A DNA stretch of 64,000 nucleotides from RYN-230 sp963723595. GTDB taxonomy: Bacteria; Actinomycetota; Actinomycetes; Streptosporangiales; Streptosporangiaceae. Below are positions 1 through 7,941 of the stretch, piece by piece. The notes under the pieces are model-generated. The model did not search any database. It was not told the DNA's origin and saw only the letters and a list, made by a program, of their open reading frames with translations. The stretch is from NCBI GenBank assembly GCA_963723595.1, contig CAVRRQ010000010.1, positions 248,001 through 312,000 on the forward strand, in the 5' to 3' direction. Both the position numbers and the translations under genes were made by a program. Every line of letters begins with the position of its first letter. Position 1 is the stretch's first letter.

Positions 1-604
1 GGGCGAGCAGGTCCTCCCGCTGGTCCAGCGAGCCGTCGTCCAGGATGTCGACTTCGATGCCGGTCAGGATGCGGAACGGCGCGAGCTCGGAGTTCAGGCG
101 GCTGACCAGGGCCAGCTGCGCCTCCAGTCGCTCGGGGGACAGCCCGCTGGCCACGGTGAGCCGGGGTGAGTGGTCGGTCAGCGCGATCCATTCGTGGCCC
201 AGCGCCCGGGCCGCCCCGGCCATCTCGCCGGGCGGGCTGCCGCCGTCGGACCAGTCCGAGTGCGTGTGGCAGTCACCGCGCAGCGCCGCGCGCATGGCCG
301 AGGCCGCGAGCGGGCCGCCGTTCTCCTCCAGCAGCCGGGTCAGGTACGCCGGCTGCCCGCCGGCCGCGGCCTGCGTGATGACCTCGGCCGTGACCTCGCC
401 GATCCCGTTCAGCGCGCGGAGGGAGCCATCGGCCAGCCGGCGCTCCAGCTCGCCCGCGGGCAGCTCGGCCACCACCTGCGCGGCCCGCCGGAACGCCCGC
501 ACCCGGTAGGTGGGGGCCCCGGCCCGTTCGAGCTGGAACGCGATCTCCCGCAGCGCGGTCACCGGGCCGGACGGGGGATCGGCGGACACGGCATCAGCAG
601 GCAC
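1..604 (-). CDS. PHP-domain protein with N-terminal helix-hairpin-helix region, 3' end cut by the window edge
   Basis: The minus strand is open from a GTG at 604 to the left edge, about 200 residues. The first ~65 residues resemble the helix-hairpin-helix N-terminus of PolX-type proteins (ALNGIGEVTAEVI). From about residue 100 a PHP phosphoesterase domain begins with the metal-binding RGDCHTHSDWSDGG motif, then LTDHSPRL and GIEVDIL, all family hallmarks. PHP domains are metal-dependent phosphoesterases; the HhH-PHP pairing suggests a DNA-related or histidinol-phosphatase-like role, which cannot be settled from the partial sequence. No clear ribosome-binding site precedes the GTG, and another in-frame GTG lies five codons in. 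Divergent from the aldo/keto reductase. The family call is firm; the start is less so. Confidence 0.82.
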   Translation of the reverse strand, partial: MPADAVSADPPSGPVTALREIAFQLERAGAPTYRVRAFRRAAQVVAELPAGELERRLADGSLRALNGIGEVTAEVITQAAAGGQPAYLTRLLEENGGPLAASAMRAALRGDCHTHSDWSDGGSPPGEMAGAARALGHEWIALTDHSPRLTVASGLSPERLEAQLALVSRLNSELAPFRILTGIEVDILDDGSLDQREDLLA

Positions 605-726
605 AGGAACCAGTATCCGCAAGTCAGGCTGCGAACGGACCGTTAGAGGGATGAAGCACCGAGCAGCGGGCAGGGGAGAACGGTACGCGCAGTGAGCGAG
701 CAGCCATCGCCGGAGGAGAGAAATCC

Positions 727-1563
727 GTGGTGAACCCAGTACCTGACGTCATGCTGAGCAACGGCAGGACTATCCCCCAGTTCGGCTTCGGGGTATTCCA
801 GATCAAGCCGGAGGACACCGTGGAGGCGGTGAGCACCGCCCTGCAGACCGGTTACCGGCACATCGACACCGCCGAGATGTACGGCAACGAGAAGGAGGTC
901 GGCGAGGCTATCGCCAAGTCCGGCCTGAACCGTGCCGACATATTCGTCACCAGCAAGCTGTCCAACGACGCGCACCTCCCCGACGACGCCCGGGCGGCGT
1001 TCGACCTTTCGCTCGAGGAGCTCGGGCTCGACTACCTGGACCTGTTCCTGATCCACTGGCCGCTGCCCACCCGGTACGGCGGCGACTTCGTGTCCACCTG
1101 GCAGGTGCTGGAGGAGTTCTACCGGGACGGGCGGGCCCGCTCGATCGGTGTGTCGAACTTCCAGCCGCATCACATCCGGCGGCTGCACGCGGAGGCCGAG
1201 ATTCCCCCGGCCATCGACCAGATCGAGGTCCACCCGTACCTGACCCAGGACGACGTGCGCGGGTTCTGCGCCGAGCACCAGATCGCCATCGAAGGCTGGT
1301 CGCCGATCGCCCAGGGTGAGGTGCTCGAGGACCCCACCATCCGGGAGATCGCCGAGCGGGCCGGCAAGACCCCCGCCCAGGTCGTGCTGCGCTGGCACAT
1401 CGAGCGCGGCGACATCATCTTCCCGAAGTCGGTCACGGCGGCCCGGATCCGGGAGAACTTCGCCATTTTCGACTTCGAGCTGTCCGGCGCGGACGTCGAG
1501 GCGATCAGCGCGCTGAACAAGAACGAGCGGACCGGCCCCGACCCGGACAAGTTCAGCGGCTAG
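727..1563 (+). CDS. aldo/keto reductase (2,5-diketo-D-gluconate reductase-like)
   Basis: A 278-residue cytosolic NADPH-dependent carbonyl reductase of the AKR superfamily, full length for the family. The catalytic tetrad is visible: D47 and Y52 (HIDTAEMYGNE), K77 (VTSKLSND) and H110 (LFLIHWPLP). The C-terminal part has the nicotinamide-phosphate binding region (FPKSVTAARIRENF). The GTG start at 727 follows a purine-rich GGAGGAG site at 712-718. It stands alone, with a hairpin terminator just downstream. The physiological substrate cannot be told; many actinomycete AKR5-like enzymes reduce keto-sugars or xenobiotic aldehydes. Confidence 0.93.
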   Translation: MVNPVPDVMLSNGRTIPQFGFGVFQIKPEDTVEAVSTALQTGYRHIDTAEMYGNEKEVGEAIAKSGLNRADIFVTSKLSNDAHLPDDARAAFDLSLEELGLDYLDLFLIHWPLPTRYGGDFVSTWQVLEEFYRDGRARSIGVSNFQPHHIRRLHAEAEIPPAIDQIEVHPYLTQDDVRGFCAEHQIAIEGWSPIAQGEVLEDPTIREIAERAGKTPAQVVLRWHIERGDIIFPKSVTAARIRENFAIFDFELSGADVEAISALNKNERTGPDPDKFSG

Positions 1564-1588
1564 CCCCCCATGATGTAGTCGCGCCGGC

Positions 1589-1620
1589 CCCTGCCGGGCC
1601 GCCCAGCGGTCCCGGCAGGG
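1589..1620. terminator. hairpin terminator between convergent genes
   Basis: A perfect 10-bp stem, CCCTGCCGGG with CCCGGCAGGG, and a 12-base loop. It lies between the aldo/keto reductase stop (1563) and the stop of the convergent membrane-protein gene (1648). No U-tract follows, as is usual in GC-rich actinomycetes, so it could serve either strand. Confidence 0.6.
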
Positions 1621-1647
1621 CGCCCGGCGAAGGAGCAGGTGACATCG

Positions 1648-2289
1648 TCACCGGCTATTGCCCTGGTTCGCGCTCGCGGGGGCGATAGACACTGTCGCCG
1701 ATCCGGCCGGCGCATTGCTGTGTGCCGTCCTGCTCGCCGGGCCGGGCAGCAGGATGTGGTCAAGAAGCCAGGCGGCGGCGGCCATCAGCACGCAGCAGTC
1801 GAGGTAATGACAGGCCATGGCGCCCAGGTAGGTCGGGCCGCCCCAGGCGTTGACCGTGAAGTTAGGGTCCAGCCCTCCGGTGATCTGGAGGCCCGCGCGC
1901 CAGAAGCAGTAGACGAACAGCCCGGCGGGCAGCAGCGCGACGAGAGGGCGGGCGAGCCCGGACTGTCCGCGGAGTGCTCCGGAGACCGTCCAGGCGGCCC
2001 GCCGGGCGGCAGGCTTGCCGAGCGGCGTGAGCAGCCGCAGCCGGCCCCGATCATGGCCGAATCTGCGCACCTGCCGCCACCTCGCGTAACCGAGGAGCCC
2101 GCAGGCCAGGACGGCCACGGCGAGATGCTGCCACCAGGCTGACGTGCCAGGAACGTGCTCGTCCAGGACCGGTGAGCGGTGAAGATACTGGAACCAGCCG
2201 GAGATCATCCCGGCTGCGAAGAGCGCAGCGACGAGAACGGTCAGGGGCAGGGAAAGCTGCCGGACGGTGCGGCGGATCTTGATGGTCAT
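1648..2289 (-). CDS. hypothetical integral membrane protein
   Basis: 213 residues if it starts at the ATG at 2289 (MTIKIRRTVRQ). The frame stays open upstream to 2352, but that extension reads as low-complexity Pro/Gly and is probably untranslated. About four hydrophobic segments are seen: residues ~12-33, ~55-72, ~112-133 and ~160-190. The last contains CHYLDCC, and a short polar tail follows. Positively charged loops (ARWRQVRRFGHDRGR) suggest cytoplasmic sides. I do not recognise a named family. It faces the aldo/keto reductase and lies downstream of a broken DUF4442 gene. Confidence 0.6.
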   Translation of the reverse strand: MTIKIRRTVRQLSLPLTVLVAALFAAGMISGWFQYLHRSPVLDEHVPGTSAWWQHLAVAVLACGLLGYARWRQVRRFGHDRGRLRLLTPLGKPAARRAAWTVSGALRGQSGLARPLVALLPAGLFVYCFWRAGLQITGGLDPNFTVNAWGGPTYLGAMACHYLDCCVLMAAAAWLLDHILLPGPASRTAHSNAPAGSATVSIAPASANQGNSR

Positions 2290-2454
2290 GATTCCACGCT
2301 CGCCGCCCGGGCTGCCCGGCGTCGTCAGGCCGGCGACTCGGCCTGGCGTCATCCGCTGGGCTGGGTTGTGACGTGCGCCGGCTCTGAGGATGACGCCTGA
2401 CTCCGCCTGGAGACTCTGACCAGTACGGGCGACGTTCGAGGGAGCGGGCGTGAG

Positions 2455-2902
2455 CTAGGGACGGCGGACGCTCCAGTCGAACGTGCCCCGGCAGACCAGC
2501 GCGTGCGCCTCGTCGGTGATCTCCGCCACGGTGCTGATCCGGGCGCGGTTCTGCGCCCCGGACAGCACCGGCCGCAACGCCGGCCTCGGCGAGGCGGCAG
2601 GAGGCGACCAGCCGGCCACGGGCGGGCGCGCGGAACTCCAGCGTCGCGGCCGCACCGAGCGGGAGCACGCCGCGCATCTCGTCCTCGGTCTCGCAGGCGG
2701 CGATGATGGCCGCCAGGCCGGCCGCGTCGGCCAGCGTGATGAGGCCGCTGGAGTGCAGCGAGCCGATGACGTTGGTGAGCGTGAGGGGAGTGCGCAGCGC
2801 GACTTCCGCGGCGCCGTCGGCCGCGAGCAGCACTTCCAGGCCCGCGGTGACGTGCGCCGGGACCGGGTCGAGCCGCGAGCGTGCCAGCACGGTGACGTCC
2901 AT
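2455..2902 (-). pseudogene. DUF4442-type hotdog-fold protein, frame broken
   Basis: Reading from ATG 2902, residues 1-~110 (MDVTVLARSRLDPVP..., then LTNVIGSLHSSGLITLADAAG) match the DUF4442 / PaaI-thioesterase-like hotdog family. The frame is lost at about 2575-2585. The expected C-terminus continues in another frame (LSGAQNRARISTVAEITDEA) to a stop at 2455. Joining the two gives about 149 residues, the normal family length. The single break makes either an indel error or recent inactivation possible. Family members act on acyl thioesters or have no known function. Upstream of the ATG the frame is closed by a stop, which supports this start. Confidence 0.7.
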
Positions 2903-2998
2903 GCGCGGCCGAGTGTGTCAGGCCTGGCTGACGGGAGCATGACCAGCCGGCGAACACCTGGATTTCGCCTCCGGCTCGGGCCGCGCCAAACTCGAAGG

Positions 2999-3748
2999 AT
3001 GGACTGGCGGGGCGAGGTGGATGCGTGGTGGGCGGAGCGGCTGCGCCTGCCCCGCACCGCTGTACGTGCGGGCGGCACCTACATGGTCCCCGGGTCGGGA
3101 CACGTCGGGGTGATGGCGGTGGCGGGCGCCCGCGAGCCACTCGCGTACGGACCGGGCCGCGCCCTGCCCGCCTTGCGACGGGCCATGTCCGTTCTCCGCG
3201 CCGGTCCGCTGCTGGCCGAGGGCGACCTTCTCCCGGGCGGCCCGCTCGCGGCGGCCGCAGCCGGGGTGAGTGCCGCCGTCGGCGCCCGGCCCGGGGCGGT
3301 GATCGGCCCCGCCTGGTACGGGTACGTCACCGCGGCCAGCCTCACCCCGGTGCGCAGCGCGGCGGTGCGCCCGCTGTCCCCGGCAGACCTTCCCCGGCTC
3401 GCCCGGCTCCGCGAGCAGACCCCGCCCGCGGAACGGGACGAGAGCGGTACGACCGGGCTGCCCGCCTTCGGTTACTTCGACGAGGATGCCCTGCTGGCGG
3501 TGGCCTGCCTGGGCGTATGGCACCAGATGCCGACCCTGGGCGTGCTCACGCATCCCGGACACCGGGGACGGGGCCTGGCCGGGGCGGTGGTCGCCGCGGC
3601 CGCCCAGGCGGCCCTGGACCGCAGGGCCGTCGTCCAGTACCGAGCCTGGCGGGCCAACACGACCTCGATCGCGGTGGCCCGGCGGACCGGGTTCGCGCAC
3701 TACTGCGACGGCCTGGTCATCGATCTCGACGATCAGCAGGCCGGGTGA
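2999..3748 (+). CDS. GNAT-family N-acetyltransferase
   Basis: 249 residues from the ATG at 2999, preceded by GAAGGA at 2994-2999. The C-terminal half carries the GNAT acetyl-CoA motif: a V-strand (TLGVLTHP), then HRGRGLAGAVV (the Q/RxxGxG/A pyrophosphate loop). The closing region (RAWRANTTSIAVARRTGF) resembles the NxxSxxVAxKxGF element. The N-terminal 120 residues (WWAERLRLPRTAVRAGGTY) are typical of the longer actinobacterial form. Substrate unknown. The frame stays open far upstream, but coding character starts here. Confidence 0.85.
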   Translation: MDWRGEVDAWWAERLRLPRTAVRAGGTYMVPGSGHVGVMAVAGAREPLAYGPGRALPALRRAMSVLRAGPLLAEGDLLPGGPLAAAAAGVSAAVGARPGAVIGPAWYGYVTAASLTPVRSAAVRPLSPADLPRLARLREQTPPAERDESGTTGLPAFGYFDEDALLAVACLGVWHQMPTLGVLTHPGHRGRGLAGAVVAAAAQAALDRRAVVQYRAWRANTTSIAVARRTGFAHYCDGLVIDLDDQQAG

Positions 3749-3770
3749 CGGCCGCCCCGAGGCGCGGCGG

Positions 3771-4133
3771 CTACGCGCCCGGGCTGAGCTCGGGCTGGTC
3801 GAGCAGGCGGAGCCAGGTCCCGTCGGGCTGCCTGCGCGCCACCTGGACCCGGATCCCGGTGCCGTCCCGGGCCACGGTCGCGGTGAGCGCGATGTCCCCG
3901 CTGACCAGGGTGGGCAGCGGCGGTTCCGGCTCGAACCGCGGCGCGTTGGCCAGTACCTTCTCCCACAGGACCCGGATCGCCTCGCGGCCGGTCGTCTCGC
4001 CACCCGGTGGATAGGCCATCACCGCGCCAGGCTCGTAGAGCGCGGCGATCCCGGCCGCGTCACCGTCGTTGGCGCGGGCTACGAACAGCCGGCTGAGATC
4101 CTCCGGCTGGCGGGCTTTCTCCTGGTCAGGCAT
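3771..4133 (-). CDS. SnoaL-like / NTF2-fold protein
   Basis: 120 residues from ATG 4133, with a GGAGGG site just upstream. The sequence has the SnoaL-like pattern: an N-terminal helix (LFVARANDGDAAGIAALYEP), GAVMAYPPGG, then a helix and beta strands ending in a WLRLLDQP strand. Members are small cone-shaped proteins used as polyketide cyclase-like enzymes or steroid-isomerase-like binders; many are uncharacterised. It is divergent from a LysR regulator across 143 bp that carry a LysR-type box, so it is a likely target of that regulator. Confidence 0.8.
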   Translation of the reverse strand: MPDQEKARQPEDLSRLFVARANDGDAAGIAALYEPGAVMAYPPGGETTGREAIRVLWEKVLANAPRFEPEPPLPTLVSGDIALTATVARDGTGIRVQVARRQPDGTWLRLLDQPELSPGA

Positions 4134-4246
4134 GACCCTCCATTCCTGCGGCCTGCGCAGCCGCGTGGCGGCCGAGGTAACCGCGCGGCTCGCGCGGTTC
4201 CTTACCTCACCCAGCCTGGCCGGATCCGCACGAGAAGTCCAACAGA

Positions 4247-4264
4247 TAGTTTTTCTCATAACTA
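4247..4264. promoter_or_regulatory. LysR-type operator in the divergent promoter region
   Basis: TAGTT (4247-4251), 8 bases, AACTA (4260-4264): an inverted repeat fitting the LysR T-N11-A rule. It lies in an AT-rich island 12 bases before the LysR start and about 110 bases before the divergent SnoaL-like gene, as expected for an autoregulatory site. Confidence 0.6.
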
Positions 4265-4276
4265 GAATCACTGATT

Positions 4277-5167
4277 ATGGAACTAAGGCAGCTGGAGTAC
4301 TTCGTCACGGTCGCCGAGGATGCTAACTTCACCCGGGCCGCGCAGCGCGTGCACGTCAGCCAGTCCGGGGTCAGCGCGCAGATCCGCCAGCTCGAGCGGG
4401 ACCTGGGCGCGCCGCTGATCGACCGGTCGGGCCGGGTGGCCACGCTGACCGGGGCCGGGGCGGCCGCCCTGCCGCACGCCCGGGCCGCGCTGGCCGCCGC
4501 GGCGGCGGTCCGCCAGGCGGTGGGCGACGTGACAGGGCTGCTGTCCGGCCGGATCGTGGTCGGGATGGTGACGGCCTGCACCGTCGCCCCGCTGTTCGAC
4601 GCCCTGGCCGCGTTCCACCTGGCCCATCCCGGCATTGAGATCGCGCTGGTGGAAGGCAACTCCGACTGGCTGATCGAGCGCGTCCGGACAGGTGGGGCCG
4701 AGCTGGCCCTGATCGGCGCGGCCGGTGCGCCGCCCGCGGGGCTGGAGGCCCTCACGCTCGTCAGCGAGGGCCTCGTCGCCGCGGTGCCCCCCGGGCATCC
4801 GCTCGCGGGCCGCAGGGCCGTCACCCTGGCCGAGGTCACGGGCTACCCGATCGTCAGCCTGCCCACGGGAACCGGGGTACGCGCCGTGTTCGATCAGGCC
4901 TGCGCCGCCCAGGGGCGGCGGCCGGATATCGCGTTCCAGGCCAGTGCCCCCGGGGCCGTGGCCGACCTGGCCGGGCGCGGGCTGGGGGTGGCCATTCTCG
5001 CCGAGACCATGGCGGCCGGGTTCTCAGGCCGGCTGACCGGGGTGCCGATCGAGGACGTCGAGTCCCCGGCGCTGCTCGCCCTGGTCTGGATGCCCGGCGA
5101 GGGCCCCGCCCTGCGTGAGCTCCTGGTTCACTGCCGCCAGGCCTTCACGCCCCCGCCAGCCGACTAG
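4277..5167 (+). CDS. LysR-family transcriptional regulator
   Basis: 296 residues, normal for the family. The N-terminal winged HTH is clear (MELRQLEYFVTVAEDANFTR, then AAQRVHVSQSGVSAQIRQLE). From about residue 90 it has the two-lobed periplasmic-binding-like effector domain (SGRIVVGMVTACTVAPL... GRGLGVAILAETMA). The ATG at 4277 gives the canonical MELRQL start. It is divergent from the SnoaL-like gene and probably controls it and itself. The effector is unknown. Confidence 0.93.
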   Translation: MELRQLEYFVTVAEDANFTRAAQRVHVSQSGVSAQIRQLERDLGAPLIDRSGRVATLTGAGAAALPHARAALAAAAAVRQAVGDVTGLLSGRIVVGMVTACTVAPLFDALAAFHLAHPGIEIALVEGNSDWLIERVRTGGAELALIGAAGAPPAGLEALTLVSEGLVAAVPPGHPLAGRRAVTLAEVTGYPIVSLPTGTGVRAVFDQACAAQGRRPDIAFQASAPGAVADLAGRGLGVAILAETMAAGFSGRLTGVPIEDVESPALLALVWMPGEGPALRELLVHCRQAFTPPPAD

Positions 5168-5176
5168 CGCCCTGAG

Positions 5177-5854
5177 TCAGCGCCCGATGGCCGGGCGGGG
5201 GCGGGGCTGGCGGGTCAGCCACTGCCAGAACGTCCGCCGCGGCGGCCGGGGCAGGCGCGGGGACCGGCGCGGGCGCGCGGTGATGATGCCGCTGCCGACC
5301 CGGCCGGACACCTGGATCCGCAGCACCGACGCGTCCTGCCCCCAGGGGGCCCTGACTTCCAGCTTCCCGCTGCGGACCGACACCTCGTCCAGGTCAACCA
5401 CGATGCCGGGCTTGATCACCAGCCTGAGGACCCCGGCGCCGACGTCGGCCTCGATAGGCAGGACCGGCTGCGTGATCACCGCCTCGGTGAAGTCCAGCGT
5501 CACGTGCCCGCTCTTGACCCGGACCTCCATCCGGTGCGGGACGAGCCACGGTCCGGTGCGCTCCACGCTGGAGGACTGGGCCTCGATGCGGACGAGATCC
5601 TTGGGGGCCGGGGCGCCCAGCGTGCCCCCGGCGGCGGACGGCAGGTCCCTGGTAACCGAGGCGAGCTCGGCGTAGGTACGCGCGGTCAGCGCCACCTCCA
5701 GCCGCTCGTCCAGTTCCTCCGCGGTCAGCCGGCCGTCACCGGCGGCCACGCGCAGTTCCTCCGCCACGCGGTCCCGGTCCTCATACGACACGCGCAGCTC
5801 ACCGCGGGGGACCGGGTTCTCACTGTGGCCGGCTGGCCGCAATTCGCCCGTCAT
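5177..5854 (-). CDS. DUF1707 protein with C-terminal beta-strand (DUF2154-like) domain
   Basis: 225 residues from ATG 5854; a GTG two codons upstream is possible. The N-terminal domain is DUF1707 (LRVSYEDRDRVAEELRVAAG, DGRLTAEELDERLEVAL), a short helical domain found in actinobacterial envelope and stress proteins. It is followed by a beta-rich region (MEVRVKSGHVTLDFTEA... LRLVIKPGIVVDLDEVSVRSG) resembling the cell-wall-active-antibiotic response domain, and a basic tail (RPRRSPRLPRPPRR). No membrane segment is visible. Convergent with LysR, 9 bp between stops. A second DUF1707 protein lies at 45.5 kb. Confidence 0.8.
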   Translation of the reverse strand: MTGELRPAGHSENPVPRGELRVSYEDRDRVAEELRVAAGDGRLTAEELDERLEVALTARTYAELASVTRDLPSAAGGTLGAPAPKDLVRIEAQSSSVERTGPWLVPHRMEVRVKSGHVTLDFTEAVITQPVLPIEADVGAGVLRLVIKPGIVVDLDEVSVRSGKLEVRAPWGQDASVLRIQVSGRVGSGIITARPRRSPRLPRPPRRTFWQWLTRQPRPRPAIGR

Positions 5855-5977
5855 GGGCACACTCTACGGCGAGGGCCGGTACCGGGAGAGGACGCGACCC
5901 TCCCTCAGGTGAGCCCGGCCGGCGCGGCCCAGCCCGGGCGCGGGAGCAGGCCGGACCGATGACCTGTCCTGGACTGG

Positions 5978-6985
5978 CTATCGGCCCGGGAGCGATCGCG
6001 GTAGCCCGAACCATGGGAGCACGCTGGTGTCGAAGCGGGTCATGCCGCAGATCCGGTCGGCGGTGAGAGTGAGGACGTAGAGGCCGGTCCCGTGGCGGAT
6101 GCCGGTAGGCGCGCGCAGGTAGGCCCCGAACGCTGGCTGGCCGTTAGCCCGCGTCGGCACGAGGTCGAACCGGCGGCCCGCGCCGAACAGGCTGGCGCAG
6201 AAACGGGCCACGACGTCCCGGCCTTCGTATTCGAAGGGCATCGGCGGCATCGACATGAAGACGTCGTCGGTGAGCAGGGCCACCAGCGCGTCCATATCGG
6301 CCGACTCCCATGCGCTGACGAACTTCGCCACAAGCGCGTCCTCGGCGGGTGAGGCGGAGACAGGAGGCGGTTCGCGGCCGGCAGCAGGCGGCCATCCGCG
6401 CTGCAGGCTGGCGCGGGCCCGTTTGAGGGCGCTGTTGACCGATTCGACGGTCGAGTCCAGCATGCCGGCCACCTCGTTCGCGTGGAATCCGAGGACGTCA
6501 CGCAAGATAAGGACGGCAAGCTGGCGGGGCGGCAGGACCTGAAGCGCGGTCACGAAGGCCAGGGAGATGGATTCGGCCTGCTCGTACCGGGCCTCGGGGC
6601 CGGGCGGCACCTCGATCGCACCCTCCACGGCGTCGGGAAACGGCTGCAGCCATACGACCTCGCCGAGCCGGGTCGGCTCGGGCCGTTCAACCCCAGGCAC
6701 GTCCCACTCCTTGGCCGGGCGCCGGCTGGCCGCGCGGCGCGCGTCGAGGCACCGGTTGGTGGCGATCCGGTACAGCCAGGTGCGCAGCGAGGCGCGTCCC
6801 TCGAACCCGCCAAGGCTTTGCCAGGCGGTCAGCAGCGTGTTTTGGAGGGCGTCCTCAGCGTCCTGGAAGGATCCGAGCATCCGGTAGCAGTGCACCTGGA
6901 GCTCTCGAAGGTACGGCTCGGTCACCTCCCGGAACGCGTCGCCGTCTCCGGCCCGCGCCCGTGAGATCAGGTCGGCTGCCACCAC
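5978..6985 (-). CDS. ECF sigma factor with C-terminal SnoaL-like domain
   Basis: 335 residues from the outer of two adjacent GTG codons at 6985, with GGAAGAAGG upstream. Region 2 (EVTEPYLRELQVHCYRMLGS, FQDAEDALQNTLLTAWQSL, LRTWLYRIATNRCLD) and region 4 (LQVLPPRQLAVLILRDVLGF, VESVNSALKRARASLQ) are intact. A SnoaL-like domain follows (~residues 215-325; WESADMDALVALLTDDVFM). This architecture is typical of ECF groups without a membrane anti-sigma factor, where the fused domain controls activity. The open frame extends well upstream, but antisense to the neighbouring gene. It is divergent from the RibD-type reductase, a plausible target. Confidence 0.88.
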   Translation of the reverse strand: MVAADLISRARAGDGDAFREVTEPYLRELQVHCYRMLGSFQDAEDALQNTLLTAWQSLGGFEGRASLRTWLYRIATNRCLDARRAASRRPAKEWDVPGVERPEPTRLGEVVWLQPFPDAVEGAIEVPPGPEARYEQAESISLAFVTALQVLPPRQLAVLILRDVLGFHANEVAGMLDSTVESVNSALKRARASLQRGWPPAAGREPPPVSASPAEDALVAKFVSAWESADMDALVALLTDDVFMSMPPMPFEYEGRDVVARFCASLFGAGRRFDLVPTRANGQPAFGAYLRAPTGIRHGTGLYVLTLTADRICGMTRFDTSVLPWFGLPRSLPGR

Positions 6986-7162
6986 CCTCGCGTCACCTTC
7001 TTCCCGCACCTTGCCGCACCTCCATCTTGTATGGGCGCCGGCCGGGGGCCGAACTGGGCGGTTGGCGGGCGGCCAGTTTCCCGGCACAGCGGCGCCTGCA
7101 TCATCGACGGCCCGGACGATCCGGGCCTCGGCACTTATCCGGTTGGAGAAGGAGAACCAGAC

Positions 7163-7741
7163 ATGGGAAAGATCGTGATCAGCACGAACGTCTCGCTCGA
7201 CGGAGTCGTCCAGGACCCGGACGGTGCGGGGGGCTTCAGGCTGGGCGGCTGGTTCGGCCAGTTCGGGGGCAGGGACCTCGAAGAGTGGGCCAAGGTCGAG
7301 CTTGAGGAGGCGCTGGGCACCGAGGCCCTGCTGCTGGGCCGGCGCACCGACGAGTGGTTCGCCACGCGGTGGGCATCCCGGACTGGCGAGTGGGCGGACA
7401 GGCTGAACAGCCTGCCCAAGTACGTCGTGTCCTCGACCCTCCACGAGCCCAGGTGGGCCAACTCGACGGTCCTGAGGGGCGACGTGGCGGGCCAGGTCTC
7501 GAAGCTGAAGCAGGAGCTGGAAGGGGACATCCTCGTCTACGCCAGCTATCAGCTCGGGCGCACGCTGATCGAGCACGATCTGGTCGACGAGCTGCGGCTG
7601 GTTGTCTTCCCGGTCGTGCTCGGGGCCGGCGAGCGCCTCTTCAGCGAGACCAGCGACAAGAAACCCATGCGCCTCATCGATGTCAGGACCATCGGTGACG
7701 GCCTCGCCTTCCTCACCTACAAGTTCGTCCGCGGCGCGTAG
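7163..7741 (+). CDS. dihydrofolate reductase-family protein (RibD C-terminal domain)
   Basis: 192 residues from ATG 7163, behind GAGAAGGAG. The fold is the RibD C-terminal/DHFR-like domain: an N-terminal strand with VISTNVSLDGVVQDP, then LLGRRTDEWF, KYVVSSTL and a dinucleotide-binding part (DILVYASYQLGRTLIEHDLV) ending in LVVFPVVLGAGERLF. Such stand-alone proteins are widespread in actinomycetes; the substrate is usually unknown. Divergent from an ECF sigma gene; the 177-bp gap is the natural place for its promoter. Confidence 0.88.
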   Translation: MGKIVISTNVSLDGVVQDPDGAGGFRLGGWFGQFGGRDLEEWAKVELEEALGTEALLLGRRTDEWFATRWASRTGEWADRLNSLPKYVVSSTLHEPRWANSTVLRGDVAGQVSKLKQELEGDILVYASYQLGRTLIEHDLVDELRLVVFPVVLGAGERLFSETSDKKPMRLIDVRTIGDGLAFLTYKFVRGA

Positions 7742-7941
7742 CGGGCACCGGACGGCGCCAGCGTGACAGGCGCCCGGGATGCCACCACGCCGTCACGGGT
7801 GGGGGTACCTACCGCGGGCCGGTCGTTCCGCCACCCTTGCGGCCGGCCCCGGGCAGGCCATCTACTCATACCCATGAACGGCGAGGGGGGTGCTGGCCGC
7901 GCAGCAGGTCGCGGGCGTGCGGCCGGCCGCGGGAGCGGGCC

